Source: Sulfurospirillum_A sp029027265
GTDB lineage: Bacteria > Campylobacterota > Campylobacteria > Campylobacterales > Sulfurospirillaceae
Direction: 5' to 3'
Assembly: GCA_029027265.1 (NCBI GenBank)
Contig: CP093061.1
Location: 868,001 to 932,000, forward strand
Length of the DNA stretch: 64,000 bases
Shown here: positions 54,690-63,199 of the stretch, piece by piece
Layout: each line of letters begins with the position of its first letter
Numbering within the stretch: the first letter of the stretch is position 1
Made by a program: the position numbers and the translations under genes
The notes under the pieces: generated by a model
Told to the model about the DNA's origin: nothing
Seen by the model: only the letters and a program-made list of their open reading frames with translations
Database searches by the model: none

Positions 54690-55262
54690 TTAGTTAAGAT
54701 TTTTTATAACATTTAAAACATCATCAGTTTCTTCTAGATGCTTTAGTTTATGTAGAAGTTTTCCATCTTTATCCATAATATATACAAAAGAAGTGTGAGC
54801 AACTGAGTAGTCAATTTTAGAGTTTTCTAAATACTCATTTGCATAATAAGTACCATAATTTGAACTAATTGTTTTTAGATATTTTTTATTTGAGGTAAGA
54901 CCTATGGCTCCTTCATAAAAGTAATTAGCATACTCTTTTAGCTCTTTTACCTTATCTCTATCAGGATCAACACTTATAAAAATAAGTTGAAACTTAGCAG
55001 CTTGTTCTTTTGGTAGTTTTTTTAGAGCTGAAGCAACTATACTAAGAGAAGTAGGACAGATGTCAGGGCAGTACATGTAACCATAGTAGATAATCTTATA
55101 TTTACCATCAAAATCACTAAGTGAGACTTTCCCATCAATAGAGTTCATGGTAAAAGCATACTGTTTTACCTCTTTTTGATTCTCCATATATGGAACTATT
55201 AGAAAAAAACTTAAAAAGATAAGCAATATAGACGTGATAAGTAAAAATAGCTTTTTTTTCAT
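54690..55262 (-). CDS. Second SCO1/SenC-family copper protein
   Basis: A 190-residue thioredoxin-fold copper chaperone anchored by one N-terminal helix (about 5-24). The copper ligands are CPDIC (about residue 69) and the histidine of SVAHTSFVYIMDKDG. It is closer to classical SCO than the operon copy, which has CPGVC. It directly abuts the PCuAC gene (ATG of one at the stop of the other), giving a two-gene copper delivery unit next to the oxidase. Confidence 0.9.
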   Translation of the reverse strand: MKKKLFLLITSILLIFLSFFLIVPYMENQKEVKQYAFTMNSIDGKVSLSDFDGKYKIIYYGYMYCPDICPTSLSIVASALKKLPKEQAAKFQLIFISVDPDRDKVKELKEYANYFYEGAIGLTSNKKYLKTISSNYGTYYANEYLENSKIDYSVAHTSFVYIMDKDGKLLHKLKHLEETDDVLNVIKNLN

Positions 55263-55705
55263 TACTTGTGCTTCATACCCATCATTACTGATTTGACTGG
55301 AATATTATCAATGATTATAGATGTTTTATTAGAAAAGTTAAATGTAAAAGAGTTTACTTTGTCACCTACTTTTAGTTTTTTGTTAAGTCCTATAAGCATT
55401 ACATGTAAGCCACCTGGTTTTAACACGATAGTTGAGTTAGCAGGGATATTTATGTGAGTTACTTGCTGCATTTTCATCATACCATTATTCATTATATGTT
55501 CATGTAATTCTATATCTTTTGCAATGTCTGAATCAACACTCATAAGTGATATGCTTTTGTTACTATTGTTAGTAATTTTCATAAATGAAGCACTACTTTT
55601 GAGGTTTGGTGGGACTGCTCTAACATAAGCATCTGAGATAACTATATTGTTTGCAAAAATATTACATGTAAGTAGTATTGTGACAAAAAAGAAATTTTTT
55701 AACAT
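55262..55705 (-). CDS. PCu(A)C-type periplasmic copper chaperone
   Basis: Receives and passes Cu(I) to the oxidase CuA site, usually with SCO. The mature protein follows a signal peptide (1-18, ending NIFA-NN). The copper motif H(M)X10MX21HXM can be seen as ELHEHIMNNGMMKMQ and GGLHVMLIGL. I take the ATG at 55705 (MLKNFFFVTIL), preceded by AAGGAG at five bases; an ATG six codons earlier would break the signal peptide. It is first in the pair with the second SCO gene. Two TTACATGTAA motifs lie within the coding region. Confidence 0.88.
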   Translation of the reverse strand: MLKNFFFVTILLTCNIFANNIVISDAYVRAVPPNLKSSASFMKITNNSNKSISLMSVDSDIAKDIELHEHIMNNGMMKMQQVTHINIPANSTIVLKPGGLHVMLIGLNKKLKVGDKVNSFTFNFSNKTSIIIDNIPVKSVMMGMKHK

Positions 55706-55791
55706 TCGGTCTCCTTGTTTCAAGAATTGTACCTATAAAATGTTAAATAAATGTTAATAATTTTTTTGAAAAGAAATATTAAGTAAGAAGA

Positions 55792-55868
55792 TGGTGGGTT
55801 CTGGGCGACTCGAACGCCCGACCGCTCGGTTATGAGCCGAGAGCTCTAACCAACTGAGCTAAGAACCC
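55792..55868 (-). tRNA. tRNA with CAT anticodon (elongator Met, or Ile2 read by lysidine)
   Basis: A full cloverleaf of 77 bases with encoded CCA. The acceptor stem is GGGTTCT/AGAACCC with discriminator A. The D-arm contains AGCTCAGTTGGTTAGAGC, the anticodon stem is CTCGG/CCGAG around the loop CTCATAA, and the T-arm is CGGGC-GTTCGAG-GCCCG-like. The anticodon CAT suits either elongator methionine or the isoleucine tRNA whose C34 becomes lysidine. It is not the initiator, because it lacks the three G-C pairs of that anticodon stem. The 140 bases upstream hold only a possible TTGACA box (55910-55905). Confidence 0.9.
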
Positions 55869-56008
55869 CCACTAGTTAGATAAGTAGTATTTTATCTCAA
55901 ATATTGTCAACTACCTAAAGACAAAATGAAACATGTAAGCTAAAAGCTCATCTGTTTTTGAGAGTGACATTCTATCCACTTATCCTTTAAAGTAAAATAA
56001 AACGAGAA

Positions 56009-57115
56009 CTAAATATTGTATTTTACAGATTTATATGTTCTATCAAACCTAAAAGTGAGTAAATTTTCTAAAATTCCAAAAAATACCATAAAAGTAATAA
56101 AGCTACTACCTCCATAACTAAAAAAGGGCAGAGGTACTCCTACAACGGGTGCAAAACCTATAGTCATAGAGATATTGACTCCCATATATACAAAAATGAG
56201 CAGAGCAATACCTGTTGTCATCACTTGTCCAAAGTAATCTTTGTGGAACTTGAAGTTAAGTGTTATAAGATGAACAATAAGAAGAGCATAAAAGCCAATT
56301 AGTCCTAAAGCTCCCCAAAAGCCAAATCTTTCAACATGATAAGCAAAGATAAAATCACTAGTGGCAATAGGCAAAAACTTAAAATGAGTTTGTGTAGCTT
56401 CAGTCTTTTCCTTTCCTTCTAATCCACCACTTCCTATGGCTATGATGGACTGTCTAACGTGGTAACTAGGTTTTTCAGATATAAAGTCAGTGATACGTTT
56501 TTTTTGATAATCATGCAAAAAGTTATATAAAAATGGACCACTTACTACAATTGCAATAAAAATAGTAATCCAAATTTTTTTGTTAACGCCTATAACAAAT
56601 AGTATGCCATAGCCAACGATAAGAAGAACCATGGCAGTTCCTAAATCAGGCTCTTTTGCTATTAGAAAAAAAGGTAAGAGTATATAAAAACTCAGTTTGG
56701 CAAACTCTTTCCAACCATAACCTTCTTGGGGAGGTGGATTATGTTTTATAAGGTAGGCTAACATAAGAACAAAAGCTGGTTTTAATATTTCTGAAGGTTG
56801 GATTGTAAAGTGAACAAAAGGTAATTCAAGCCATCTTCTAGCACCTAGTTTAGAGATACCAAAAAATTCAACACTAATTAAAAGCGTAATTGTCAACCAA
56901 AAAAACATTGGTATCAACCACTCTATTTTTCTAAGAGGCATAAGGAAAAAAAACAAAAATGCTAAGAATCCAACACTAAAATAAACTATCTGTTTATTAC
57001 CAAGTATGGTATTTGCTTCATTAATAAGGTAAAATGAGAGTCCTACAATGGGTATAACCAAAATAGGAAGTAAAAAATCAAAATGTGTAAATATACGTCT
57101 ATCAATCTGTAACAA
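56009..57115 (-). CDS. rodA: Peptidoglycan glycosyltransferase RodA (SEDS family)
   Basis: Polymerises lipid II into glycan strands during cell elongation together with a class B penicillin-binding protein. The 368-residue protein has about ten helices. Family motifs are GARRWLELPFVHFTIQPSEI near 95, KEPDLGTAMVLL near 155 (catalytic aspartate), FKFLPIATSDFIFA near 250 and GVPLPFFSYGGSS near 335. The short length and IATSDFIFA point to RodA rather than FtsW. It is divergent from the pseudouridine synthase gene and alone on its strand. Confidence 0.92.
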   Translation of the reverse strand: MLQIDRRIFTHFDFLLPILVIPIVGLSFYLINEANTILGNKQIVYFSVGFLAFLFFFLMPLRKIEWLIPMFFWLTITLLISVEFFGISKLGARRWLELPFVHFTIQPSEILKPAFVLMLAYLIKHNPPPQEGYGWKEFAKLSFYILLPFFLIAKEPDLGTAMVLLIVGYGILFVIGVNKKIWITIFIAIVVSGPFLYNFLHDYQKKRITDFISEKPSYHVRQSIIAIGSGGLEGKEKTEATQTHFKFLPIATSDFIFAYHVERFGFWGALGLIGFYALLIVHLITLNFKFHKDYFGQVMTTGIALLIFVYMGVNISMTIGFAPVVGVPLPFFSYGGSSFITFMVFFGILENLLTFRFDRTYKSVKYNI

Positions 57116-57164
57116 GAAAAAGCCTTAGTGTTTTGATAAACAATTATACAAAAAAGAGAGTTAA

Positions 57165-58124
57165 ATGACCTTTACATGTAAAAAAGCCGGAAGATTAGAT
57201 GCGATTATGAGCAAAGAACTCGCACTTCCAAGAAACCAAATTGAGCAATTAATAAAACAAGTTGGTGTAAAAATTGGTACTAAAGAGACAAAAAAGTGTA
57301 GTTTTAAGCTAAAAGTAGATGAAATTGTTGAGTATGATTTTGTTAAAGCTGAAAAAGAGAAAGAGAGTTATGAAGTAGATTTTGATATAGAGGTTCTATA
57401 TGAAGATGATGATATTTTAGTCATAAATAAACCTCCATTTTTAACTGTTCATCCAGCTCCTAGTGTTAAAGAGGCTACAGTTGTTGATTGGTTAATTAAA
57501 CGTGGAATTTCACTTTCAACAATAAGTGGAGAAGAGAGACATGGGATAGTTCACCGCATAGATAAAGGGACAAGTGGAGCTTTAGTTATAGCAAAAAATA
57601 ATGAAGCTCATATGGGGCTCTCTTCGCAGTTGGTTGATAAAAGTATGGGAAGATACTATCTTGCGGTGATTGATGTGCCTTTAAAAGAAGATACAGTAGT
57701 AGATAAACCAATAGGTAGAAATAGAAACAATAGATTAAAAATGGATGTAGTTGTTGGAGGACGCGAATCAAAAAGTGCTTTTTGTAAACTTTCTTTAGCA
57801 AAAGATGAGAAAAGAGAGCTTATTGGTGCAAAGCTTTTTACAGGAAGAACTCATCAAATTAGAGTTCACCTGCATTCCCTATCTCGTCATGTTTTGGGAG
57901 ATGATTTATACGGTTTTAAGAGCCAAAAAGGTAAAATAGCAAGAGTTATGTTACACGCATACATATTATACTTACAACATCCTATAACAGGAGAGTTTAT
58001 GCAAGTCATTGCTCCACCATTTGAAGATTTTGAAAATATATTAAAAAAACACTTTAATAAGGACGAAGTAGATGAGAAAATGGATAGCTCTTATATCATT
58101 AAGCGTTTTAGTACTTTTTGTTAG
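57165..58124 (+). CDS. RluA/RluD-family 23S rRNA pseudouridine synthase
   Basis: Converts uridines to pseudouridine in rRNA. An S4-like N-terminal part (about 1-60) precedes the catalytic domain. The active site is HGIVHRIDKGTSGALVIAKN with the catalytic aspartate, and FTGRTHQIRVHLHSL and GDDLYG follow. The 319 residues fit RluD or RluC; the exact target site is open. The first codons contain a TTTACATGTAAA motif (57172-57183). The gene ends 53 bases inside the next gene, an unusually long overlap that couples the two. Confidence 0.9.
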   Translation: MTFTCKKAGRLDAIMSKELALPRNQIEQLIKQVGVKIGTKETKKCSFKLKVDEIVEYDFVKAEKEKESYEVDFDIEVLYEDDDILVINKPPFLTVHPAPSVKEATVVDWLIKRGISLSTISGEERHGIVHRIDKGTSGALVIAKNNEAHMGLSSQLVDKSMGRYYLAVIDVPLKEDTVVDKPIGRNRNNRLKMDVVVGGRESKSAFCKLSLAKDEKRELIGAKLFTGRTHQIRVHLHSLSRHVLGDDLYGFKSQKGKIARVMLHAYILYLQHPITGEFMQVIAPPFEDFENILKKHFNKDEVDEKMDSSYIIKRFSTFC

Positions 58125-59307
58125 TGGATGTACAACAGGTCCACAACCACCAAAAAAACCTGTCATTGACCAGTCTCTGCCAAAACTTACAGATATTAAA
58201 TTTTTATCAGAAGTAACAGAAGTTGGCTTTGAGTGGAAACCTAGTTTTGATGAGAGAGTGAGTGGATACTATATTTACCGTTCAAATCCAGAGGTACAAA
58301 ATGGAAAGTTAGAGAGAATAGCAACTATAAAAGATAAATATAGCTCTCATTTTGTTGATACAAAGTTAAAACCAGAAACACAGTATTACTATCGTTTTTC
58401 AACATACTCAAAAACTAAAAGAGAATCAGTAGCAAGTGATACTATAGAAGTAAATACTGCACCATTAATAAAATCAGTAGCATTCATAAAAGCAATCACA
58501 GGGCTTCCTCATAGAGTAAAACTTATATGGAGACCTCATACGTCTCAAAGAGTATCTTCATACATAATTCAGAGAAATGAGTTTAGCTCAACTACTTGGA
58601 AGCAATTAGCAATTGTAAAAGGTAGATTAAATGCAGAGTATATTGATGCAGGATTAAAAGAGAATCGTGTTTATAGATATAGAGTTAAAGTAAAAACTTA
58701 TGATGGTTTGATTTCAAAACCGAGTAAAATTGTGGAAGCGGGAACAAAACCACTTCCAATAGAGATAAAAAATTTAAAAGCCACAATAGATGTTCCTAAG
58801 AAAATAGTTTTGTCTTGGGATTCATCAGTAGAGAAAGACTTTTCATATTACAAGGTATATAGAGCAATAAATACTATACTTTTTTATAGTTACTTAGCAA
58901 AAACAGAAGATACACAGTATGAAGATTTAATTAACACAAATGGTAAATCTTATTATTATTATGTGACTACTGTAGATAAAGATGGACTAGAGTCTACGAG
59001 ACAACAAAATGCAATAGCTGGAAGCTCTTTGGCTGTGCCTGACACAGTATACATAACATCATCAAACCATGACGGAAGAAGTATAAACTTTACTTGGAAA
59101 AGTTTAGATAAAAGAGCAGTAAAATATAGTGTTATAAAACAATACAAAGGTAAAAAGAGAGTATTTACAAGAGTTCAAGGAAAAAGCTTTAATGACACAG
59201 ACGTTGTAAGAGGTGTTGAGTATAAGTACAATGTTGTTGCAATAGACAAATATGGTTTAGCATCAAAAGAGTCAGAAAATATAATCATAGAAATGCCTAA
59301 GGAATAA
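58072..59307 (+). CDS. Lipoprotein with fibronectin type III repeats
   Basis: A 411-residue exported protein with a lipobox (VLFVSGC, cysteine 20). About four fibronectin type III domains follow (about 40-130, 135-225, 230-318 and 322-411), each with the closing YRF/YRV/YYYVTTVDKDGLES-type strands. There is no enzyme domain. Such proteins bind envelope partners or carbohydrate. In related genomes it precedes the tRNA methyltransferase and ftsEX genes, which hints at a cell-envelope or division link. Its start overlaps the pseudouridine synthase gene by 53 bases; TAAGGA precedes it. Confidence 0.78.
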   Translation: MRKWIALISLSVLVLFVSGCTTGPQPPKKPVIDQSLPKLTDIKFLSEVTEVGFEWKPSFDERVSGYYIYRSNPEVQNGKLERIATIKDKYSSHFVDTKLKPETQYYYRFSTYSKTKRESVASDTIEVNTAPLIKSVAFIKAITGLPHRVKLIWRPHTSQRVSSYIIQRNEFSSTTWKQLAIVKGRLNAEYIDAGLKENRVYRYRVKVKTYDGLISKPSKIVEAGTKPLPIEIKNLKATIDVPKKIVLSWDSSVEKDFSYYKVYRAINTILFYSYLAKTEDTQYEDLINTNGKSYYYYVTTVDKDGLESTRQQNAIAGSSLAVPDTVYITSSNHDGRSINFTWKSLDKRAVKYSVIKQYKGKKRVFTRVQGKSFNDTDVVRGVEYKYNVVAIDKYGLASKESENIIIEMPKE

Positions 59308-59315
59308 CTAAATAA

Positions 59316-60485
59316 ATGCCAAATTTTCATGCAAAAGAGTTCATTGAACCAACATATCCATCTGCATATGGGAAAAGTGAGTTTGCGTTCGTAGCCGTCT
59401 CTAAAAGAGGAGATAGATTAGTTATGAGTCATACTCAAGATTGTGATATGCTTTTAAAAGTCAATAAAAATAAAAAAGGTTATCTTATTAAGGGTGATAA
59501 AATAACTAGACCATCTCAAGTTGCTATTTTACAACAAGCTTTGAAAGATTATAGAGATTTGAGTAAAACAGAGACTACAAACTCTAATATAGAATCAAAA
59601 AAAGAGAAGAGTCTAAAAATATCTCCATACTTAAAGAGTATGGAGTATTTTGCTGATAAATTTAAAAGTAATAAAGATATATTAGTTGAAGTTGGTTTTG
59701 GAAGTGGAAGACATCTACTTCATCAAGCAAAGAAAAATCCAGAAAAAATTGTTATTGGTCTTGAAATTCATAAACCTTCAATCGAGCAAGTATTAAAGCA
59801 GTGTGAACTTCAGAATATAGCAAATATCCTAGTTGTAGATTATGATGCTAGAACATTTTTAGAGTTCTTAAATTCAAATAGTGTAGAGCAAATATTTGTT
59901 CATTTCCCAGTGCCTTGGGATAAAAAACTACATCGCCGTGTAATAAGTGAAAGATTTATAGATGAGTCTAAAAGAGTTTTGAAGGTAGGTGGGACGTTAG
60001 AGCTTAGGACGGATAGTGATAATTACTTTGAGTACTCGTTTGATGAGTTTATAAAACAGAAAAAAGTTGAGCTACATGTAAACAAAAATAAAGATTTAGA
60101 GATAAGTAGCAAGTATGAAGATAGATGGAAAAGACAAGAAAAAGAAATTTATGATATAACAATGATAAACCAAGAACTTTCAGAAGATATATTTAGTGTT
60201 GGTAGATTAAAATTTGATGAGAAATTAAAGTTTAAAAAGGTTAAAAAAAGATTTAAAGAGGTTACATTAAGAGGAGATGGTTTTTTTGCTCACATAGAAG
60301 ATATTTTTGAAATAAGCGAAGAAGAAGGACTTGTAAGAGTTTCATATGGAGCTAGTCAAAAAAATGAGCATAGTTACGTTTTTATCAAAAAAGATGAGGT
60401 AACATATTTTCCAAACAATGTTTTAGCAACTAAAGATAACGAAGAAGCACATGAACTAATAAAAGGGTATTTGTGGAACACGTAA
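59316..60485 (+). CDS. trmB: tRNA (guanine-N7-)-methyltransferase, extended form
   Basis: Methylates G46 in tRNA with SAM. The TrmB core covers about residues 115-270: VEVGFGSGRHLLHQAKKNPE (SAM motif I), VIGLEIHKPSIEQV, and FVHFPVPWDKKLHRRVISER, where other bacteria have F-PDPWPKKRH. The 389-residue form has an N-terminal extension (1-110) and a C-terminal domain (about 275-389), the version typical of Campylobacterota. It overlaps ftsE by 13 bases and so belongs to the division-gene operon. Confidence 0.9.
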   Translation: MPNFHAKEFIEPTYPSAYGKSEFAFVAVSKRGDRLVMSHTQDCDMLLKVNKNKKGYLIKGDKITRPSQVAILQQALKDYRDLSKTETTNSNIESKKEKSLKISPYLKSMEYFADKFKSNKDILVEVGFGSGRHLLHQAKKNPEKIVIGLEIHKPSIEQVLKQCELQNIANILVVDYDARTFLEFLNSNSVEQIFVHFPVPWDKKLHRRVISERFIDESKRVLKVGGTLELRTDSDNYFEYSFDEFIKQKKVELHVNKNKDLEISSKYEDRWKRQEKEIYDITMINQELSEDIFSVGRLKFDEKLKFKKVKKRFKEVTLRGDGFFAHIEDIFEISEEEGLVRVSYGASQKNEHSYVFIKKDEVTYFPNNVLATKDNEEAHELIKGYLWNT

Positions 60486-61144
60486 TAAATGCTGAGAATC
60501 TAACTTTGGCTTATGGCAGGGATGAACCTATTATAACTGAAGCAAATATGAAGATAAACCCAAATGAGTTTGTTTTCATAACAGGAAAAAGTGGTAGTGG
60601 AAAATCTACAATTCTTAAGTCTATATATGGAGAACTTACTCCTAAAAAAGGTGGACTAGATGTTTGTGGAGTGAGCATAAAAAATATAAGCAACTCGAAA
60701 CTAAATCTTCTTAGACGTTATCTTGGAATAGTTTTTCAAGACTATAGGCTCATCAATGATTGGACAGTAGAAAAAAACGTTATGTTACCTCTTATGATAG
60801 GAGGTTTTTCAAAAGGAGTTTGTGTAAAGCAAGCCCACAAACTTTTAAAGCATGTAAAGCTTCTACATAAAGCAGATAAATACCCATTAGAACTTAGTGG
60901 TGGGGAACAACAGAGAGTTGCTATGGCGAGAGCATTGGCACACAATCCAGTTATGATACTAGCAGATGAGCCAACTGGTAACCTAGATGAGTACTCAAGT
61001 GAAGTAATTTGGGATTTATTGAAAAATGCAAAAGAGCATCTTGGTACTACAGTTGTTGTAGTTACTCACCATATCCCATCAACTTTGGGTATAGATTATA
61101 AGCATTTCTTTTTAGAAAGTGGAGTTCTTTATGAAGTCTCTTAA
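60473..61144 (+). CDS. ftsE: Cell division ATP-binding protein FtsE
   Basis: ATPase of the FtsEX complex, which links the division ring to wall hydrolases. The 223-residue protein has Walker A GKSGSGKST (about 35-44), the ABC signature LSGGEQQRVAMARA (about 136-150) and Walker B MILADEPTGNLD. The start is a GTG inside the trmB end, with AAAGGG upstream. ftsX follows with 14 bases of overlap. Confidence 0.93.
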   Translation: MEHVINAENLTLAYGRDEPIITEANMKINPNEFVFITGKSGSGKSTILKSIYGELTPKKGGLDVCGVSIKNISNSKLNLLRRYLGIVFQDYRLINDWTVEKNVMLPLMIGGFSKGVCVKQAHKLLKHVKLLHKADKYPLELSGGEQQRVAMARALAHNPVMILADEPTGNLDEYSSEVIWDLLKNAKEHLGTTVVVVTHHIPSTLGIDYKHFFLESGVLYEVS

Positions 61145-61940
61145 AAACCATCTTTCAGTTATTATTCCACTTTTTGTTCTTCTTTTTTCTCTACAATTTA
61201 CATTTTTAACAGATAAAATTGTAGAGAACTATTCAAAAAAATTGACTCAAGATTACTCTATAGTTGTTGTTTCCCCAAAAATACTTTCTGAGGCAGTTAT
61301 AAAGAGTAGAGTAAAAGGTATAAAATCTATAGAGGAGATAAGTTCTAAAAAGATACTCGATAGACTAAAAGGGAACATATCATCAAAAAATATATCACTT
61401 TTAAAGATAGCTTTGCCAAAGTTTTATTCTATGAAATTGGAATCATTTCCTAGTGTAAAAGAGATAGAGCGCATAAAGAAAAAATTACTTTCAACTGGGC
61501 TTGTAACAAAAGTAGAGACTTTTTCAAAAACTCATAATAGAGTTTACAGAATGTTTCAAGTACTCAAAAATACTGCATTTGTATTTTCAATTTTCATATT
61601 GATTATTTCAGTTTTATTGATGTTTAAACAGATGAAAATTTGGTTACTAGAGCATAGAGAAAGAATGGCAGTAATGGCTCTTTTTGGTGCTCCTTTTTGG
61701 ATGAAAAGCGCAGTTCTTTATAGACTTGTTATAGTTGATTCTTTTATAAGTACAGCTCTTGTTGCTACAACTTTTATTTTCTTTCCTACTATAGAAAAAG
61801 TTAAGGATTTTGCAAAAAGTATGAATATAAGTGTACCAGAGTACAATTTGCTCAAAGATACAGGTATATTACTTAGTGTTTCACTGCTTTTTTCACTTTT
61901 TATAGTCTCTATTGTGATTAGAAAGATGAACAAAGAATGA
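61131..61940 (+). CDS. ftsX: Cell division protein FtsX
   Basis: Membrane partner of FtsE. From the ATG at 61131 (MKSLKNHLSVIIPLFVL), chosen because GGAG lies six bases upstream, the protein has 269 residues: one helix (about 8-28), a periplasmic domain of about 110 residues, and three further helices (about 145-165, 195-218 and 240-262). This is the normal FtsX topology. A GTG four codons earlier is less likely. It overlaps the EnvC-like gene by four bases (ATGA), so FtsE, FtsX and the hydrolase activator are made together. Confidence 0.88.
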   Translation: MKSLKNHLSVIIPLFVLLFSLQFTFLTDKIVENYSKKLTQDYSIVVVSPKILSEAVIKSRVKGIKSIEEISSKKILDRLKGNISSKNISLLKIALPKFYSMKLESFPSVKEIERIKKKLLSTGLVTKVETFSKTHNRVYRMFQVLKNTAFVFSIFILIISVLLMFKQMKIWLLEHRERMAVMALFGAPFWMKSAVLYRLVIVDSFISTALVATTFIFFPTIEKVKDFAKSMNISVPEYNLLKDTGILLSVSLLFSLFIVSIVIRKMNKE

Positions 61941-63157
61941 GAATACTTTTTTTTATTTTAGCCTTACATATAACACTCTTTTCCGCTTTTAGTACTGACA
62001 AAAAAATAGTTACTAAACAAAAAGTTTTAAATTCAAAAAGCAAAGTTGAAAGAAGTATAAATAGAAGGTTGAATGATGTTGCAAAAGATATACTAAAAGA
62101 GGAAAAAAACTTAACTAGCATAAAGCGACAGATAGAAAACTTGGGAAAAAATATAGTAAATAATGAGAATATTGTAAAAGATAAAGAGGTAAATCTTAAG
62201 CACCTAGCAACTCAAAATATGAAATTAATAAGAAATAAAAGAGAATTAGAGAACAAAATTGTAAAAATTATTGCTGAAGATTTTTCTTTTTATCTTATAT
62301 CAGATAAAAACTATCAAGATTCAAGTGACAACATTTTAGTAGAAGAAGCGGTAGATAAAATAGGCATAATTATGCAAAAAGAGTTCTCAAAACTTTCACG
62401 TGATTATGACAGAATTAACACAAGAATAGATGTTCAAAATTCTCAAATAATAAGTATAAAAAGCTCAATAGAGACATTGAAAAATAAAAAAATAAAATAT
62501 TCATTACTTGAAAAATCAAAACAAAAAAGTATAAAAAAACTAAACGGACAAAGAGCTTCATATAAAAGAAGATTGCTTAAAATTGCAAAAGAGAGAAGTG
62601 AACTCAGAGCAACTCTTAAAAAACTAAAAATTATAAAAGCAAAAGAAGATAAAGCACAGAAGAGAAAAAGACTTGCTGCAATAAAAAAAGCACAGGGTGA
62701 TTCAAAAATTAATGGGAAGATGACAGTAAGACAGATAGGTTCATCATATCAAAATAGTAGGGTGAAAAGGTACAGGGGCAAAAAAACTATTGCACCATTA
62801 GACAGTTTTACTATAAAAAGAAAATTTGGAAGATATACAGACCCTATTTATAAGATTAAAATCTTTAATGAATCAGTTATCTTGACCTCAAAAATAAAAA
62901 ATGCAAAAGTAAAAAATGTATTAAATGGGAAAGTGGTCTATGCAAAAAATACAGCAGTTTTAGATAGAGTAGTAATAATTGAAAATAGCTATGGAATACA
63001 CACCATATACGCCCATCTTTCAAAAATAGCACCAACTATAAAAGTAGGAAAAAAGATAAAAAAAGGTTATGTAATAGGAAGAGTAGAGAAAGATCTCTCT
63101 TTTGAAGTTACACAAAAAAGTTATCATATCAATCCTTTAGAGTTGATAAAATACTAA
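61937..63157 (+). CDS. EnvC-like murein hydrolase activator
   Basis: A periplasmic coiled-coil protein that FtsEX is expected to control during septum splitting. A signal peptide (1-17) is followed by a long coiled coil (about 25-250, rich in K, E and L) and a LytM/M23-like C-terminal domain (about 300-406). The LytM active-site residues are missing: FGRYTDPIYKIKIFNESVIL lacks the HxxxD pair, and LSFEVT replaces the usual HxH-containing LHFEI. It is therefore an activator without its own peptidase activity, like E. coli EnvC. Position after ftsX supports this. Confidence 0.85.
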   Translation: MRILFFILALHITLFSAFSTDKKIVTKQKVLNSKSKVERSINRRLNDVAKDILKEEKNLTSIKRQIENLGKNIVNNENIVKDKEVNLKHLATQNMKLIRNKRELENKIVKIIAEDFSFYLISDKNYQDSSDNILVEEAVDKIGIIMQKEFSKLSRDYDRINTRIDVQNSQIISIKSSIETLKNKKIKYSLLEKSKQKSIKKLNGQRASYKRRLLKIAKERSELRATLKKLKIIKAKEDKAQKRKRLAAIKKAQGDSKINGKMTVRQIGSSYQNSRVKRYRGKKTIAPLDSFTIKRKFGRYTDPIYKIKIFNESVILTSKIKNAKVKNVLNGKVVYAKNTAVLDRVVIIENSYGIHTIYAHLSKIAPTIKVGKKIKKGYVIGRVEKDLSFEVTQKSYHINPLELIKY

Positions 63158-63169
63158 GGTATTTTATTG

Positions 63170-63175
63170 TATAAT
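63170..63175 (+). promoter_or_regulatory. -10 box for pyrH
   Basis: TATAAT followed by CCGC lies 25 bases before the start at 63200, matching the TATAATCCGC of the promoter at 41566. It gives pyrH its own promoter separate from the ftsEX operon. Confidence 0.6.
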
Positions 63176-63199
63176 CCGCGAAAATAACAAGGTGATAAT

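Larger units (their letters stand above)
1192..60080. repeat. Dispersed ACATGTA / TTACATGTAA palindrome family
   Basis: By eye, 29 copies of ACATGTA occur in the window, starting at 1192, 3405, 5863, 7879, 14067, 14623, 15560, 15615, 16829, 23851, 24234, 24564, 34666, 35266, 35689, 35998, 39569, 42119, 43615, 43796, 44041, 44056, 54657, 55073, 55401, 55664, 55931, 57174 and 60074. Thirteen are extended to TTACATGTAA (15560, 15615, 23851, 34666, 35266, 35998, 39569, 42119, 44056, 54657, 55401, 55664, 57174). With AT-rich base composition the 10-mer should occur less than once. Copies are clustered, lie in genes and gaps alike, and are absent from the insertion-sequence region 24.7-29.8 kb. Confidence 0.75.

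Noticed and set aside
55792..55868. Initiator tRNA-fMet.
   Set aside because: The anticodon stem CTCGG/CCGAG lacks the three consecutive G-C pairs next to the loop that mark initiators.
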